Part shown: positions 1 through 7,372 of the stretch, piece by piece | How the letters are laid out: every line of letters begins with the position of its first letter | Position numbering within the stretch: the first letter of the stretch is position 1 | NCBI GenBank assembly: GCA_964429385.1 | Contig: CAYSBR010000016.1 | Span: 1-64,000, forward strand | Length of the DNA stretch: 64,000 bases | Direction: 5' to 3' | Origin: UBA2377 sp964429385 | GTDB taxonomy: Bacteria > Verrucomicrobiota > Verrucomicrobiia > Opitutales > Opitutaceae | Position numbers and translations under genes: made by a program | Notes under the pieces: model-generated | Told to the model about the DNA's origin: nothing | The model's input: the letters and a program-made list of their open reading frames with translations, nothing else | The model's database searches: none

Positions 1-249
1 TCCCTGATCCTGCAACGGATCCGGGAACACCTCCAAAAGGCAGGCCTGAGCGATCTCCTGAGCGTGCCGGTGGAGTTCCGGGTGTCGTCGGGCGGAGCGA
101 TTTCAGCGGTCCGCATCCTCACGCCTTCGGGCAACGCGGAGTTCGATCGCGCGGTGGCCGACGCGTTCCGTTCGATTCGTCCGATCGGCCCGCCTCCGAC
201 CGGACGGGCGGAGGTGTTCAAGGTGACGGTCCGGGTCCGTGAACGATGA
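1..249 (+). CDS. TonB-like C-terminal domain protein (5'-truncated)
   Basis: Only the last 82 residues are in the window; the frame is open from base 1 and ends at a TGA at 247-249. The segment fits a TonB C-terminal domain. A strand with VPVEFRVSSGGAI is followed by an 'SGNAEFDRAVADAFRSIRP' helix and a final beta strand ending VTVRVRER. TonB couples inner-membrane proton-motive force to outer-membrane receptors; this domain lies in the periplasm and contacts the receptor TonB box. The N-terminal anchor is outside the window, so a TonB-like energy transducer or a TolA-like protein are both possible. Confidence 0.6.
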   Translation, partial: SLILQRIREHLQKAGLSDLLSVPVEFRVSSGGAISAVRILTPSGNAEFDRAVADAFRSIRPIGPPPTGRAEVFKVTVRVRER

Positions 250-261
250 TGAAAAAACTCC

Positions 262-290
262 TTGCCTTCGCCCGCGAAAGTTCGATTTTC
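262..290 (+). promoter_or_regulatory. possible promoter of tRNA-Ala
   Basis: A TTGCCT hexamer at 262-267 is separated by 17 bases from ATTTTC at 285-290, and the tRNA begins 20 bases further on. The -10 match is poor. The region is listed mainly because the 20 bases from 261 resemble those upstream of rplU (47442-47461) at 16 of 20 positions. Function is inferred. Confidence 0.3.
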
Positions 291-310
291 CTCGGTCTCC
301 CGTCAGTTAC

Positions 311-386
311 GGGCTCTTAGCTCAGTTGGTAGAGCGCCTCAATGGCATTGAGGAGGTCAGCGGTTCGAACCCGCTAGGGTCCACCA
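311..386 (+). tRNA. tRNA-Ala (anticodon GGC)
   Basis: The sequence folds as a full cloverleaf. The acceptor stem GGGCTCT pairs with AGGGTCC, with two G-T wobbles. The anticodon stem CCTCA/TGAGG encloses loop ATGGCAT, so the anticodon is GGC and decodes alanine GCC/GCT codons. The T-loop GTTCGAA is standard and the 3' CCA is encoded. It stands alone and is followed closely by a rho-independent terminator. Confidence 0.97.
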
Positions 387-390
387 ATTT

Positions 391-419
391 AGCCCCGTCC
401 TAATGCGACGGGGCTTTTT
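391..419 (+). terminator. rho-independent terminator after tRNA-Ala
   Basis: A 9-bp perfect stem (391-399 with 407-415) has a 7-base loop and is followed by a run of T. It ends the tRNA transcript and also lies just before the 3' end of the leftward gene at 447. Confidence 0.9.
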
Positions 420-446
420 GTATCCACCTCCTTCGCGGCGGAGTGG

Positions 447-1472
447 TCAGGCCTCGATCATCGCTTTGATGACGCCGGTCTCGGGTCGGGTCCATGCATC
501 GAAACGGCCGGCAGCTTCCCTCAGGGCGGCGCGGTGGGTGATCCAAGGCGTGGTGTCGATGCGGCCGGCCTCGATGAGGCCGATGATACGGGTGAAATCG
601 GTGGGCAGGGCGTTGCGGCTGGCGAATACCGTAAGCTCGCGCCGATGCAGCTCGGGATCGCTGAACGACACATTTTCCCGGGTGAGTCCGACAAGGATCA
701 AACGACCGCCCGGGGCGGGATGAGCGAACGCCGCGTTCATGGACTGCGCGCTGCCCGTGGCGTCGAACACAGCCGTCGGCAGATCGCCATCGGTGAGCGC
801 GGCGAGCCGCGTGCCAATGGCTTCCGTGGTGGCGTTCACCACGGCGTCCACGCCGAGCCGGGTGCGAACAAACTCCAATCTGGCCGGGCTCACGTCCACG
901 GCAATGACCCGGGCACCGGCCTCGCGCGCGAATTGCATGACCGCCAGTCCGATCGGGCCGGCCCCGAGCACGGCGACCGTCTCGCCTGGTTCGATACCCG
1001 CGCGGCTGACCGCGTGAGCGCCGATACCGAGGGTCTCAACCAGCGCCAGTTGATCGAGGCTGAGCCGGGTGGAAGCATGCAGCTTGACGGCAGGCACGAG
1101 GATGCGTTCGCGATGGCCGCCATCAATGTGCACGCCGAGGACCTGCAGGGTGCGGCAGCAATTAAACTTTCCACGCCGGCAGGCGATGCAGGTGCCGCAA
1201 TTGAGATAGGGCTCCACGGCACAGCGATCGCCCGGCCGCACCTGGGTGACACCGGGGCCGACCGCCAGAACTTCCACGCCTAGCTCATGGCCGAGGATAC
1301 GCGGGTAGCTGAAAAAAGGCTGGCGCCCGCGGTAGGCATGGAGGTCGGTGCCGCAAACGCCTATCCGGCGGACGCGGACAAGGGCCTCGCCCGGGCCGGG
1401 GTGGGGAGGTTCCGCCGTTTGCGTGGCGATGATCCGTCCAGGCGTCTCAAGCACGAGGGTTTGCATCGGCAA
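447..1472 (-). CDS. zinc-dependent alcohol dehydrogenase (MDR family)
   Basis: This 341-residue protein has the full medium-chain dehydrogenase layout: a GroES-like N-terminal domain followed by a Rossmann NAD(P) domain. Catalytic zinc ligands are Cys40 (GVCGTD), His62-Glu63 (GHELG) and Glu146. Structural zinc cysteines are 92, 95, 98 and 106, and the nucleotide loop is GAGPIG at 170-175. The family oxidises polyols, sugars or sugar acids (sorbitol, threonine, galactitol or gulonate dehydrogenases). It is last in a leftward cassette after an RbsD/FucU protein and an L-fucose-dehydrogenase-like aldo-keto reductase, so a sugar or sugar-acid substrate is likely; the exact substrate cannot be read from sequence. 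Confidence 0.85.
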   Translation of the reverse strand: MPMQTLVLETPGRIIATQTAEPPHPGPGEALVRVRRIGVCGTDLHAYRGRQPFFSYPRILGHELGVEVLAVGPGVTQVRPGDRCAVEPYLNCGTCIACRRGKFNCCRTLQVLGVHIDGGHRERILVPAVKLHASTRLSLDQLALVETLGIGAHAVSRAGIEPGETVAVLGAGPIGLAVMQFAREAGARVIAVDVSPARLEFVRTRLGVDAVVNATTEAIGTRLAALTDGDLPTAVFDATGSAQSMNAAFAHPAPGGRLILVGLTRENVSFSDPELHRRELTVFASRNALPTDFTRIIGLIEAGRIDTTPWITHRAALREAAGRFDAWTRPETGVIKAMIEA

Positions 1473-1504
1473 AAACTACGGGTTGAGCAGTCGGAAAAGG
1501 CAGT

Positions 1505-1536
1505 CAGCCACGGATTGCACGGATGGGCACTGATTT
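1505..1536. repeat. ATCCGTG-type intergenic mini-repeat
   Basis: Read on the minus strand, three near-identical heptamers (ATCAGTG, ATCCGTG, ATCCGTG) follow each other at 9-10 base steps in the 84-base gap between the alcohol dehydrogenase and the aldo-keto reductase. From memory, tandem ATCCGTG elements are scattered between genes in Verrucomicrobiota and some other environmental phyla. No function is known to me. Confidence 0.5.
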
Positions 1537-1556
1537 CTATTATCAGGGCTTTGGGC

Positions 1557-2504
1557 TCACGCGAGGAGGGGATCACGGTTTTCAGGCCGGCCGCGCGTGA
1601 AATTATGATTGTGGATTGGCCGCAGGATTTCGCGGACCTGCGCGATCAAGGCATGGTCAACCGGAGCTTCCGCGTACGCTACGTTCTTGCGGATGTTTTC
1701 GGGGTTGGCGGTGCCGATGAGCGTCGTGGCGATGGCCGGGTGGCTGATCGCGAACTGTACGGCGAGCTTCACGATGTCTTCACCGAGGGAGAGACAATAT
1801 TCCACCGCCCGCCGACACCCCGCGATGATCGCGGGAGACGCCGGGTGCCAAGCGGGGGCCCCGCGCTCGGTCAGCAACCCCATGCCGGTCGGCGAGGCGT
1901 TGATCACACCGACGTTGTGTTGATTGAGATAGGGGAGGAGCGTTTCCAGGGAGGTGTCATTCAGCTCGTAGTGGCAGAAGGAGAGAATCGTCTCGATGGT
2001 GCCGGGCGCGACGCGGTTGATAATGGCCGGAAATACTTTCAAGGGGAGCCCTGTGATGCCGATATGGCCGATACGGCCGGCTTGTTTGAGTTTAAGCAGC
2101 GCGGGCAGGGTTTCATCCACGACCTGATTCAAGTCGGCGAACTCGATATCGTGGCATTGCAGGAGGTCGATGTGATCGACCCCCAGGCGCTCGCAGCTTG
2201 TCTCGAAGCCGCGCAACACGCGGGCGGCGGAAAAATCGGTGTTTTCTCCGGAATACTGGCCGACCTTCGTGGCCAGGTAATAGCGATCGCGGGGAATCTG
2301 GCGCAACGCCTGCCCTAGGACGGTTTCCGCACGACCATACCCGGGCGAGACATCGATGAAGTTGATCCCGAGGTCGAGGGCTGTGCGGACGGTGCGGATG
2401 GATTCGGTATCATCGGTCTTGCGAAAGATGTCACCGAAAGAGGAGCAACCGAGGCTCAATGTGGACACATTCAGACCGGTGCGACCAAGCGGGCGATATT
2501 CCAT
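1557..2504 (-). CDS. aldo/keto reductase, L-fucose/L-galactose dehydrogenase-like
   Basis: This 315-residue TIM-barrel aldo-keto reductase carries the catalytic tetrad Asp51, Tyr56, Lys80 and His118. The LGRTGL opening, 'DVSPGYGRAETVLG' block and 'LLQCHDIEF' segment match the subfamily of plant L-galactose dehydrogenase and bacterial L-fucose dehydrogenase. These oxidise the C1 hydroxyl of the sugar to a lactone with NAD(P). The gene starts 10 bases downstream of the RbsD/FucU gene, which supplies the anomer such an enzyme uses, and precedes a zinc dehydrogenase. Oxidative fucose, galactose or arabinose catabolism is a reasonable inference. Confidence 0.85.
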   Translation of the reverse strand: MEYRPLGRTGLNVSTLSLGCSSFGDIFRKTDDTESIRTVRTALDLGINFIDVSPGYGRAETVLGQALRQIPRDRYYLATKVGQYSGENTDFSAARVLRGFETSCERLGVDHIDLLQCHDIEFADLNQVVDETLPALLKLKQAGRIGHIGITGLPLKVFPAIINRVAPGTIETILSFCHYELNDTSLETLLPYLNQHNVGVINASPTGMGLLTERGAPAWHPASPAIIAGCRRAVEYCLSLGEDIVKLAVQFAISHPAIATTLIGTANPENIRKNVAYAEAPVDHALIAQVREILRPIHNHNFTRGRPENRDPLLA

Positions 2505-2514
2505 GGCGGGAGGC

Positions 2515-2901
2515 TCAGGCGGATTCGAGAATCAGATTGGCGTAGGGAATTGAGTCTCCGGTGCGAACCAAGCCGATGGCGTGGGGCACGCGCTTCTTGA
2601 AGGCGAGGTGAGATTCAAAAAGCAGCCGGCCCCCGGTGCGCTTTTGCAGGGCGGCGAGCCGGGCGGGGGAGTTGTGCACCTTGAATTCGCGCGCCGCCCA
2701 CACGCGACCAATGACGAAGTTGACGGCGAGGGCGTCATACACCTGCAACACGGTGGGCACGTCGTCCACAAGCGAGAGATCAATCGTTTCGATCTGCGGC
2801 CAAAACGGAAAGCCCCGATCGGCGATTACGAGCGTATTGGTGTGCCGGACACGCGCGAGCAGGTCCAGCAGCCTGGGGTTGAGTATGCCGGTGCGTAGCA
2901 T
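2515..2901 (-). CDS. RbsD/FucU family sugar mutarotase
   Basis: The 128-residue protein matches the RbsD/FucU fold. It has an early 'MLRTGILNPRLLDLLARVRHT' helix, 'VIADRGFPFWP' with the conserved Asp-Arg-Gly pocket, and a C-terminal 'GDSIPYANLILESA' strand. Members interconvert anomers or ring forms of ribose or fucose and are usually encoded beside sugar transport or catabolic genes. It is the first gene of the leftward cassette; the 237-base gap upstream (2902-3138) should contain the promoter, but I see no convincing -10/-35 pair. RbsD and FucU cannot be separated with confidence by eye. Confidence 0.8.
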   Translation of the reverse strand: MLRTGILNPRLLDLLARVRHTNTLVIADRGFPFWPQIETIDLSLVDDVPTVLQVYDALAVNFVIGRVWAAREFKVHNSPARLAALQKRTGGRLLFESHLAFKKRVPHAIGLVRTGDSIPYANLILESA

Positions 2902-3138
2902 GGAAGGAATGGGCTGACACTAACTGTTCGGGGCGGCGATTACAGAGGATTTTAAGGAAAGGAACGTCTATTTTTATTCTCCATCGCTCCAACGGATATA
3001 ATGGGGCGTCAGCAAGCTGTGTGATCCAGCGTATGCGGCACAAGTGCATTGACCGGTCGGGACCGTGGGTTAAGAAAGCGCTCCAGCGCGGGTTCCTCGT
3101 GTAACTCCGGCACGAAATCTGCATAAACGCATCCACCC

Positions 3139-4560
3139 ATGTCCGAAACCTCATCCCGTTCGTTTGCGATCCTGCTCATTGATGATGATGCGGAAGTGCG
3201 CTACTCGCTTTCGCGTGTGCTCACTTCCCATGGCTACACGGTGGCCGAGGCCGCCAGTGGGGAAGAGGGCGTGGCCGCCATCCGCAAAGGGCCGGCGCCC
3301 GATCTCGTCTTTCTCGATGTCCGGATGAAGGGGATGAGCGGCATCGAGGCGCTCCAACATATCCGGTCGGCGAACCCCAAGCAGCTTGTCGTTCTCATGA
3401 CCGCCTTCGGCACGGCGCAAACGGCGATCGAGGCGATGAAATATGGCGCCTTTGATTACATCATGAAACCCTTCGATCCGGCGAAGGTGCTTTCGCTGGC
3501 GGAAAAGGCCCTGCAAACGCACGCCGATCTGCGGGCGGTCGGGGATTACAAGCCGACGATCAATGCCGACGACTACCGGGAGGGCATCGTTGGCTCGGCC
3601 CCCGTCATGCAGGAGGTCTTCAAAATCATCGGGCAGGTGACGGCCAGCGATGTCACTGTGATGATCACGGGGGAAAGCGGCACGGGCAAGGAACTGGTCG
3701 CCCGATCAATCTGGAAACATTCGCACCGTGCGAACAAGCCCTTCATCGCCGTCAATTGCGCCGCGATTCCGGACAACCTGATCGAGAGCGAGCTTTTCGG
3801 TCATGAAAAAGGCTCGTTCACCGGCGCGACCGGCCAGCGTCTGGGGAAATTCGAGTTGTGCGATGGAGGAACGATCTTCCTCGATGAAATCGGCGACATG
3901 GCGCTGGCCACGCAGACGAAAATTCTTCGCGTGCTCCAGCAGGGAGAGATCCAGCGTGTGGGGGGCACCGAGACCATCCGGGTGGATGTGCGCATTATCG
4001 CCGCCACCAACAAGGACCTTGAGGCCATGGTGAAGGCGAAGACCTTCCGGGAGGATCTTTACTATCGGCTCAATGTGGTGCGCATCAAGATGCCGCCCTT
4101 GCGGGAGCGCGCGGGAGACATTCCGCAGATTGTGGATTTCTGCCTGCAAAACCTGGTGCGTCAGCGCAAAACCCGCGTAAGCAAGGTTTCGCCCGAGGCG
4201 ATGACGCTGATCACTCGGCACAACTGGCCGGGCAATGTACGCGAGCTGGAAAACGTAATCTACCGCAGTGCCGTCATCGCCCAAGGGGATGCCATTCTCG
4301 TGAAAGATCTGCCTGCGGAGCTTGGCGGAACGGCGCCGGCACCCAAGGCGGACGAACCCGCCCGCGCTGTCAGTGAGTTGACCGTTGAGGGGGCTTTTGA
4401 CTTTATTCACGAGGCGTTTGCCGCAGGGGAGGAGCCGATCCTCCCTCAGGTTCAGCGCGCGCTCGCACTCCGGGTATTGGCGGCCAGCGCAGGCGATGAA
4501 ACAGCCGCGGCCAAAAAATTGGGCGTGACCCGGCCTGCCTTGAAAAAGCTGCTGGGTTAA
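3139..4560 (+). CDS. NtrC-family sigma-54 activator, response regulator
   Basis: The 473 residues hold three parts. A receiver domain occupies about 8-125, with acidic pocket Asp15-17, phospho-acceptor Asp60, Thr88 and Lys110. An AAA+ domain spans about 148-385, with Walker A GESGTGKE at 178-185, Walker B 'GGTIFLDEIGD' at 243-253 and sigma-54 contact loop GSFTGAT at 225-231. The usual loop is GAFTGA; GSFTGA is a tolerated variant. A Fis-type helix-turn-helix closes the protein (DETAAAKKLGVTRPALKKLL). Such AtoC/ZraR-like proteins drive open-complex formation at -24/-12 promoters after phosphorylation. No histidine kinase gene is adjacent. The HD-GYP gene follows after 61 bases and may be a target. 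Confidence 0.93.
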   Translation: MSETSSRSFAILLIDDDAEVRYSLSRVLTSHGYTVAEAASGEEGVAAIRKGPAPDLVFLDVRMKGMSGIEALQHIRSANPKQLVVLMTAFGTAQTAIEAMKYGAFDYIMKPFDPAKVLSLAEKALQTHADLRAVGDYKPTINADDYREGIVGSAPVMQEVFKIIGQVTASDVTVMITGESGTGKELVARSIWKHSHRANKPFIAVNCAAIPDNLIESELFGHEKGSFTGATGQRLGKFELCDGGTIFLDEIGDMALATQTKILRVLQQGEIQRVGGTETIRVDVRIIAATNKDLEAMVKAKTFREDLYYRLNVVRIKMPPLRERAGDIPQIVDFCLQNLVRQRKTRVSKVSPEAMTLITRHNWPGNVRELENVIYRSAVIAQGDAILVKDLPAELGGTAPAPKADEPARAVSELTVEGAFDFIHEAFAAGEEPILPQVQRALALRVLAASAGDETAAAKKLGVTRPALKKLLG

Positions 4561-4621
4561 GGCCACCAACACCTGAAACGATTTCCTTGGCAGGTTCCCG
4601 CCCGACCCTAGCTTTTCTGGC

Positions 4622-6241
4622 ATGGCTGTCGCTTCCCACCATCCGGATAACGCCGATGACCTGTTTGCCCGGCTGGCGGAGCTGAACCAAATCGGCATCG
4701 CGCTCTCGCGGGAAAAGAACATCGACCGGCTGCTGGAATCCATCCTCCTCGCCGCCAAACAGATCACCCATTCCGACGGCGGCACGCTCTATCGGCGGGC
4801 GGCGGCCAGCCCGGGCGAGCTGCAATTCGCGATCATTCGCAATGACACGCTGGGCATAGCGATGGGGGGCACCACCGGAAATGCCGTGCCGTTTGCGCCT
4901 TTGCCCCTGCATGACGAAGCCGGGCGCGAGAACACGACCATGGTCGCGGCTTATGCCGCCCTGAAAGGCCGGACCATCGCCATCGCCGATGCGTATCAGG
5001 AGCAGGGGTTCGACTTCTCCGGCACACAGGCTTTCGACCGCCAGACCGGCTACCGCTCCACCTCGTTTCTCACCGTGCCGATGAAGAATCACGAGGAAGA
5101 GGTCATCGGGGTTCTCCAGCTCATCAATGCCCGTGACCGGCGCACCGGTGAAGTGACCCGTTTCAGCGAAACAGATGTGCATCTGGCCGAATCACTCGCT
5201 TCGCAGGCGGCCATGGCGCTGACCAACCGCCTGCTCCTCCAGCAACTGGAGGACCTGTTCGAGTCATTCATCAAGCTGCTGAACAAGGCGATTGACGAAA
5301 AATCACCCTACACGGCCGGGCATTGTCATCGTGTGCCCATCCTCACGATGCTGCTGGCCGAAGCCGCCCATGCGACGGAGCGCGGGCCTCTGGCCGGCTG
5401 GCGCATGAACGATCAGGATCGCTATGAACTCAAGATCGCCGGTCTGCTGCACGATTGCGGCAAGGTGACCACGCCCGTCCATGTGGTGGACAAGGCCACC
5501 AAGCTCCAGACCATTCACGACCGCATCGAGCTGATCGACACCCGCTTCGAGGTGCTCAAGCGCGACGCGGAACTCGAGGCCCTGCGGTCGCCCGCCCTCG
5601 CCGGAAATCTTGCCCGGCGGCTGCAGGAGATCGAGGAAGACAAGACGTTTCTTCACGCCTGCAACACCGGCAGCGAAGCCATGACGGCCACCGACCGGGA
5701 ACGGGTTCATGCCATCAGCCGCAAATACCGCTGGCGCAATCCGCAGGGGGAGGAGAGCGACTTTCTCAGTGCCGATGAGATTCTGAACCTCACCATCATT
5801 CGCGGCACCCTCACTGCGGCGGAGCGGGAGATCATCAACCGGCACATCAACGTCACCATTGAGATGCTGGAAGCGCTGCCCTGGCCGAAGCATTTGCAGC
5901 GTGTGCCCGAATATGCCGGCGGCCATCATGAGCGAATGGATGGCGCCGGTTATCCGCGCGGTCTTACCCGCGAACAGATGTCCGTGCCGGCGCGCATCAT
6001 GGGCATCGCCGATATCTTCGAAGCGCTCACCGCCCGCGACCGGCCTTACAAGGACGGCAAAACGCTGACGGAGGCCCTGCATATTCTTGGGCGCATGAAA
6101 GAGAAGGGACATGTGGACCCCGATCTTTTTGACATCTTTATCCGCGAGAAAGTCTATCTCCGCTACGCCGCGCAGTTCATGGCACCGACGCAAATTGACG
6201 AGGTGGAGGCGGCGAAAATCCCCGGCTACGGGAATTGTTGA
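4622..6241 (+). CDS. GAF and HD-GYP domain protein, probable c-di-GMP phosphodiesterase
   Basis: The N-terminal part (about 10-195) is a GAF sensor domain. The C-terminal part is HD-GYP, with 'GHCHRV' and His277-Asp278 (LLHDCGK) as metal ligands and HHERMDGAGYP at 435-445. HD-GYP enzymes hydrolyse cyclic di-GMP. The HD and HHE...GYP motifs lie about 157 residues apart, roughly 100 more than in compact members. A helical insertion beginning 'VHVVDKATKLQTIHDRIE' fills the space, as in a known GAF-HD-GYP subgroup. It probably forms a signalling unit with the upstream sigma-54 activator. No signal peptide or membrane segment is seen. Confidence 0.92.
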   Translation: MAVASHHPDNADDLFARLAELNQIGIALSREKNIDRLLESILLAAKQITHSDGGTLYRRAAASPGELQFAIIRNDTLGIAMGGTTGNAVPFAPLPLHDEAGRENTTMVAAYAALKGRTIAIADAYQEQGFDFSGTQAFDRQTGYRSTSFLTVPMKNHEEEVIGVLQLINARDRRTGEVTRFSETDVHLAESLASQAAMALTNRLLLQQLEDLFESFIKLLNKAIDEKSPYTAGHCHRVPILTMLLAEAAHATERGPLAGWRMNDQDRYELKIAGLLHDCGKVTTPVHVVDKATKLQTIHDRIELIDTRFEVLKRDAELEALRSPALAGNLARRLQEIEEDKTFLHACNTGSEAMTATDRERVHAISRKYRWRNPQGEESDFLSADEILNLTIIRGTLTAAEREIINRHINVTIEMLEALPWPKHLQRVPEYAGGHHERMDGAGYPRGLTREQMSVPARIMGIADIFEALTARDRPYKDGKTLTEALHILGRMKEKGHVDPDLFDIFIREKVYLRYAAQFMAPTQIDEVEAAKIPGYGNC

Positions 6242-6291
6242 ACCCGGCGGGCATGGGCGCGGAGACGGCGGAAACTGGGACGTAATTTTTC

Positions 6292-6307
6292 TGGCCGCAG
6301 TCTTGAG
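6292..6307 (+). promoter_or_regulatory. possible sigma-54 (-24/-12) promoter
   Basis: The bases TGGCCGCAGTCTTGAG place GG at 6293-6294 and TTGA at 6303-6306 with 10 bases between GG and the -12 dinucleotide, the correct sigma-54 spacing. The -12 pair is GA instead of GC, so the match is imperfect. It lies 36 bases before the sugar-binding protein gene and 1.7 kb after a sigma-54 activator gene. Confidence 0.25.
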
Positions 6308-6342
6308 TTGTCCGGTCGCCCTCACCACGTTTCTGCGACCCC

Positions 6343-7302
6343 ATGAAACGCATCCCCTTGTTCCTTGTCGCCTTGTTTGCCTTTTCCGCCGCTCTGGCCG
6401 CCGCCGAGCGCTATACGATCGCCGTCGTGCCGATGGGAACGACGCACCAATATTGGAAGCAACTCCATGCGGGAGCCTTGAAGGCGCAGGAGGAGCTTCG
6501 GGCCGAGGGGGTCGCGGCCGAGATCATCTGGAAGGGCCCGTTGCGCGAGGATGACCGCGATCAGCAGGTGCAGGTGGTCGAAAACTTCATGACCCGCCGG
6601 GTGAGCGGCATTGTCCTCGCCCCTCTTGATACGCGCGCGCTGGCCCGGCCGGTCGAGCAGGCGGCCAGGGCGGGGATTCCGGTTGTCATCGTGGATTCGC
6701 CGCTGGCGTCGAAGGCGCCGGTAAGCACGATTGCCACGGATAACTACGCCGGCGGCCGGCTGGCCGCCCAGCGACTGGGCGAGTTGCTCGGCGGCAAGGG
6801 CAACGTCATTTTGCTGCGGGTGCAGGTGGGGGCGGCCAGCAGCGAGGCGCGGGAGCAGGGCTTCCTCGACGAGATCGCCGCCAACTTTCCCGCGATCAAA
6901 GTCATTTCCTCCAACCAGCACGGCGGAGCGACCCGCAACACCGCACTCAATGCATCGCAAAATCTCCTGACACGTTTCGGACGCGAGGTTAACGGCGTTT
7001 TCACGCCAAATGAGTCCACCATGGCCGGCATGCTGGTGGCTTTGCGCGATGCCGGGCTGGCCGGCGGTCGGGTGAAGCTCGTGGGGTTTGCCAACAGCCG
7101 GACATTTGCCGACGCCATCAAATCCGGTGACGCACAGGGGCTGGTGCTGCAGGATCCGGAAAAGATGGGCTATCTCGGCGTAAAGACGCTGGTGCAAACT
7201 CTGTGTGGCGAAAAGCCGGAGGCATTTGTCGATACCGGTGTGACCATTGCGACAGCGGAAAACCTCGAAACGGCCGAGATCCAAGCCTTGCTCGGGCAGT
7301 AA
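6343..7302 (+). CDS. sugar ABC transporter substrate-binding protein, RbsB-like
   Basis: The 319-residue precursor begins with a signal peptide (MKRIPLFLVALFAFSAALAA), followed by a periplasmic-binding-protein type 1 fold. 'YTIAVVPMGTTHQYWKQLH' forms the first strand and ligand loop. 'VSGIVLAPLDTRAL', 'IPVVIVDSPL' and 'TIATDNYAGGRLAAQRLGE' follow the RbsB/XylF pattern. It would bind a monosaccharide in the periplasm. No ATPase or permease gene is adjacent, so it either serves a transporter encoded elsewhere or feeds a sensor. A weak sigma-54-like site lies just upstream. Confidence 0.85.
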   Translation: MKRIPLFLVALFAFSAALAAAERYTIAVVPMGTTHQYWKQLHAGALKAQEELRAEGVAAEIIWKGPLREDDRDQQVQVVENFMTRRVSGIVLAPLDTRALARPVEQAARAGIPVVIVDSPLASKAPVSTIATDNYAGGRLAAQRLGELLGGKGNVILLRVQVGAASSEAREQGFLDEIAANFPAIKVISSNQHGGATRNTALNASQNLLTRFGREVNGVFTPNESTMAGMLVALRDAGLAGGRVKLVGFANSRTFADAIKSGDAQGLVLQDPEKMGYLGVKTLVQTLCGEKPEAFVDTGVTIATAENLETAEIQALLGQ

Positions 7303-7372
7303 ATCAGCCAAGCGGGTCCAGTGGCGTGCGGAAAAGCGCGCGCACTCAGGACGGATTTACCGCATTCGCGAA

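Noticed and set aside
1287..2318. Long open frame antisense to the aldo-keto reductase gene
   Set aside because: It has no family motifs and overlaps a well supported gene; long antisense frames are expected in GC-rich DNA.
2902..3138. Possible small gene or promoter in the 237-base gap
   Set aside because: No frame with coding character and no convincing -10/-35 or -24/-12 pair could be recognised.
4587..4602. Sigma-54-like TGGCAGG...CGC before the HD-GYP gene
   Set aside because: The GG-GC spacing is one base short of the required 10, and the -12 region is not TTGC.
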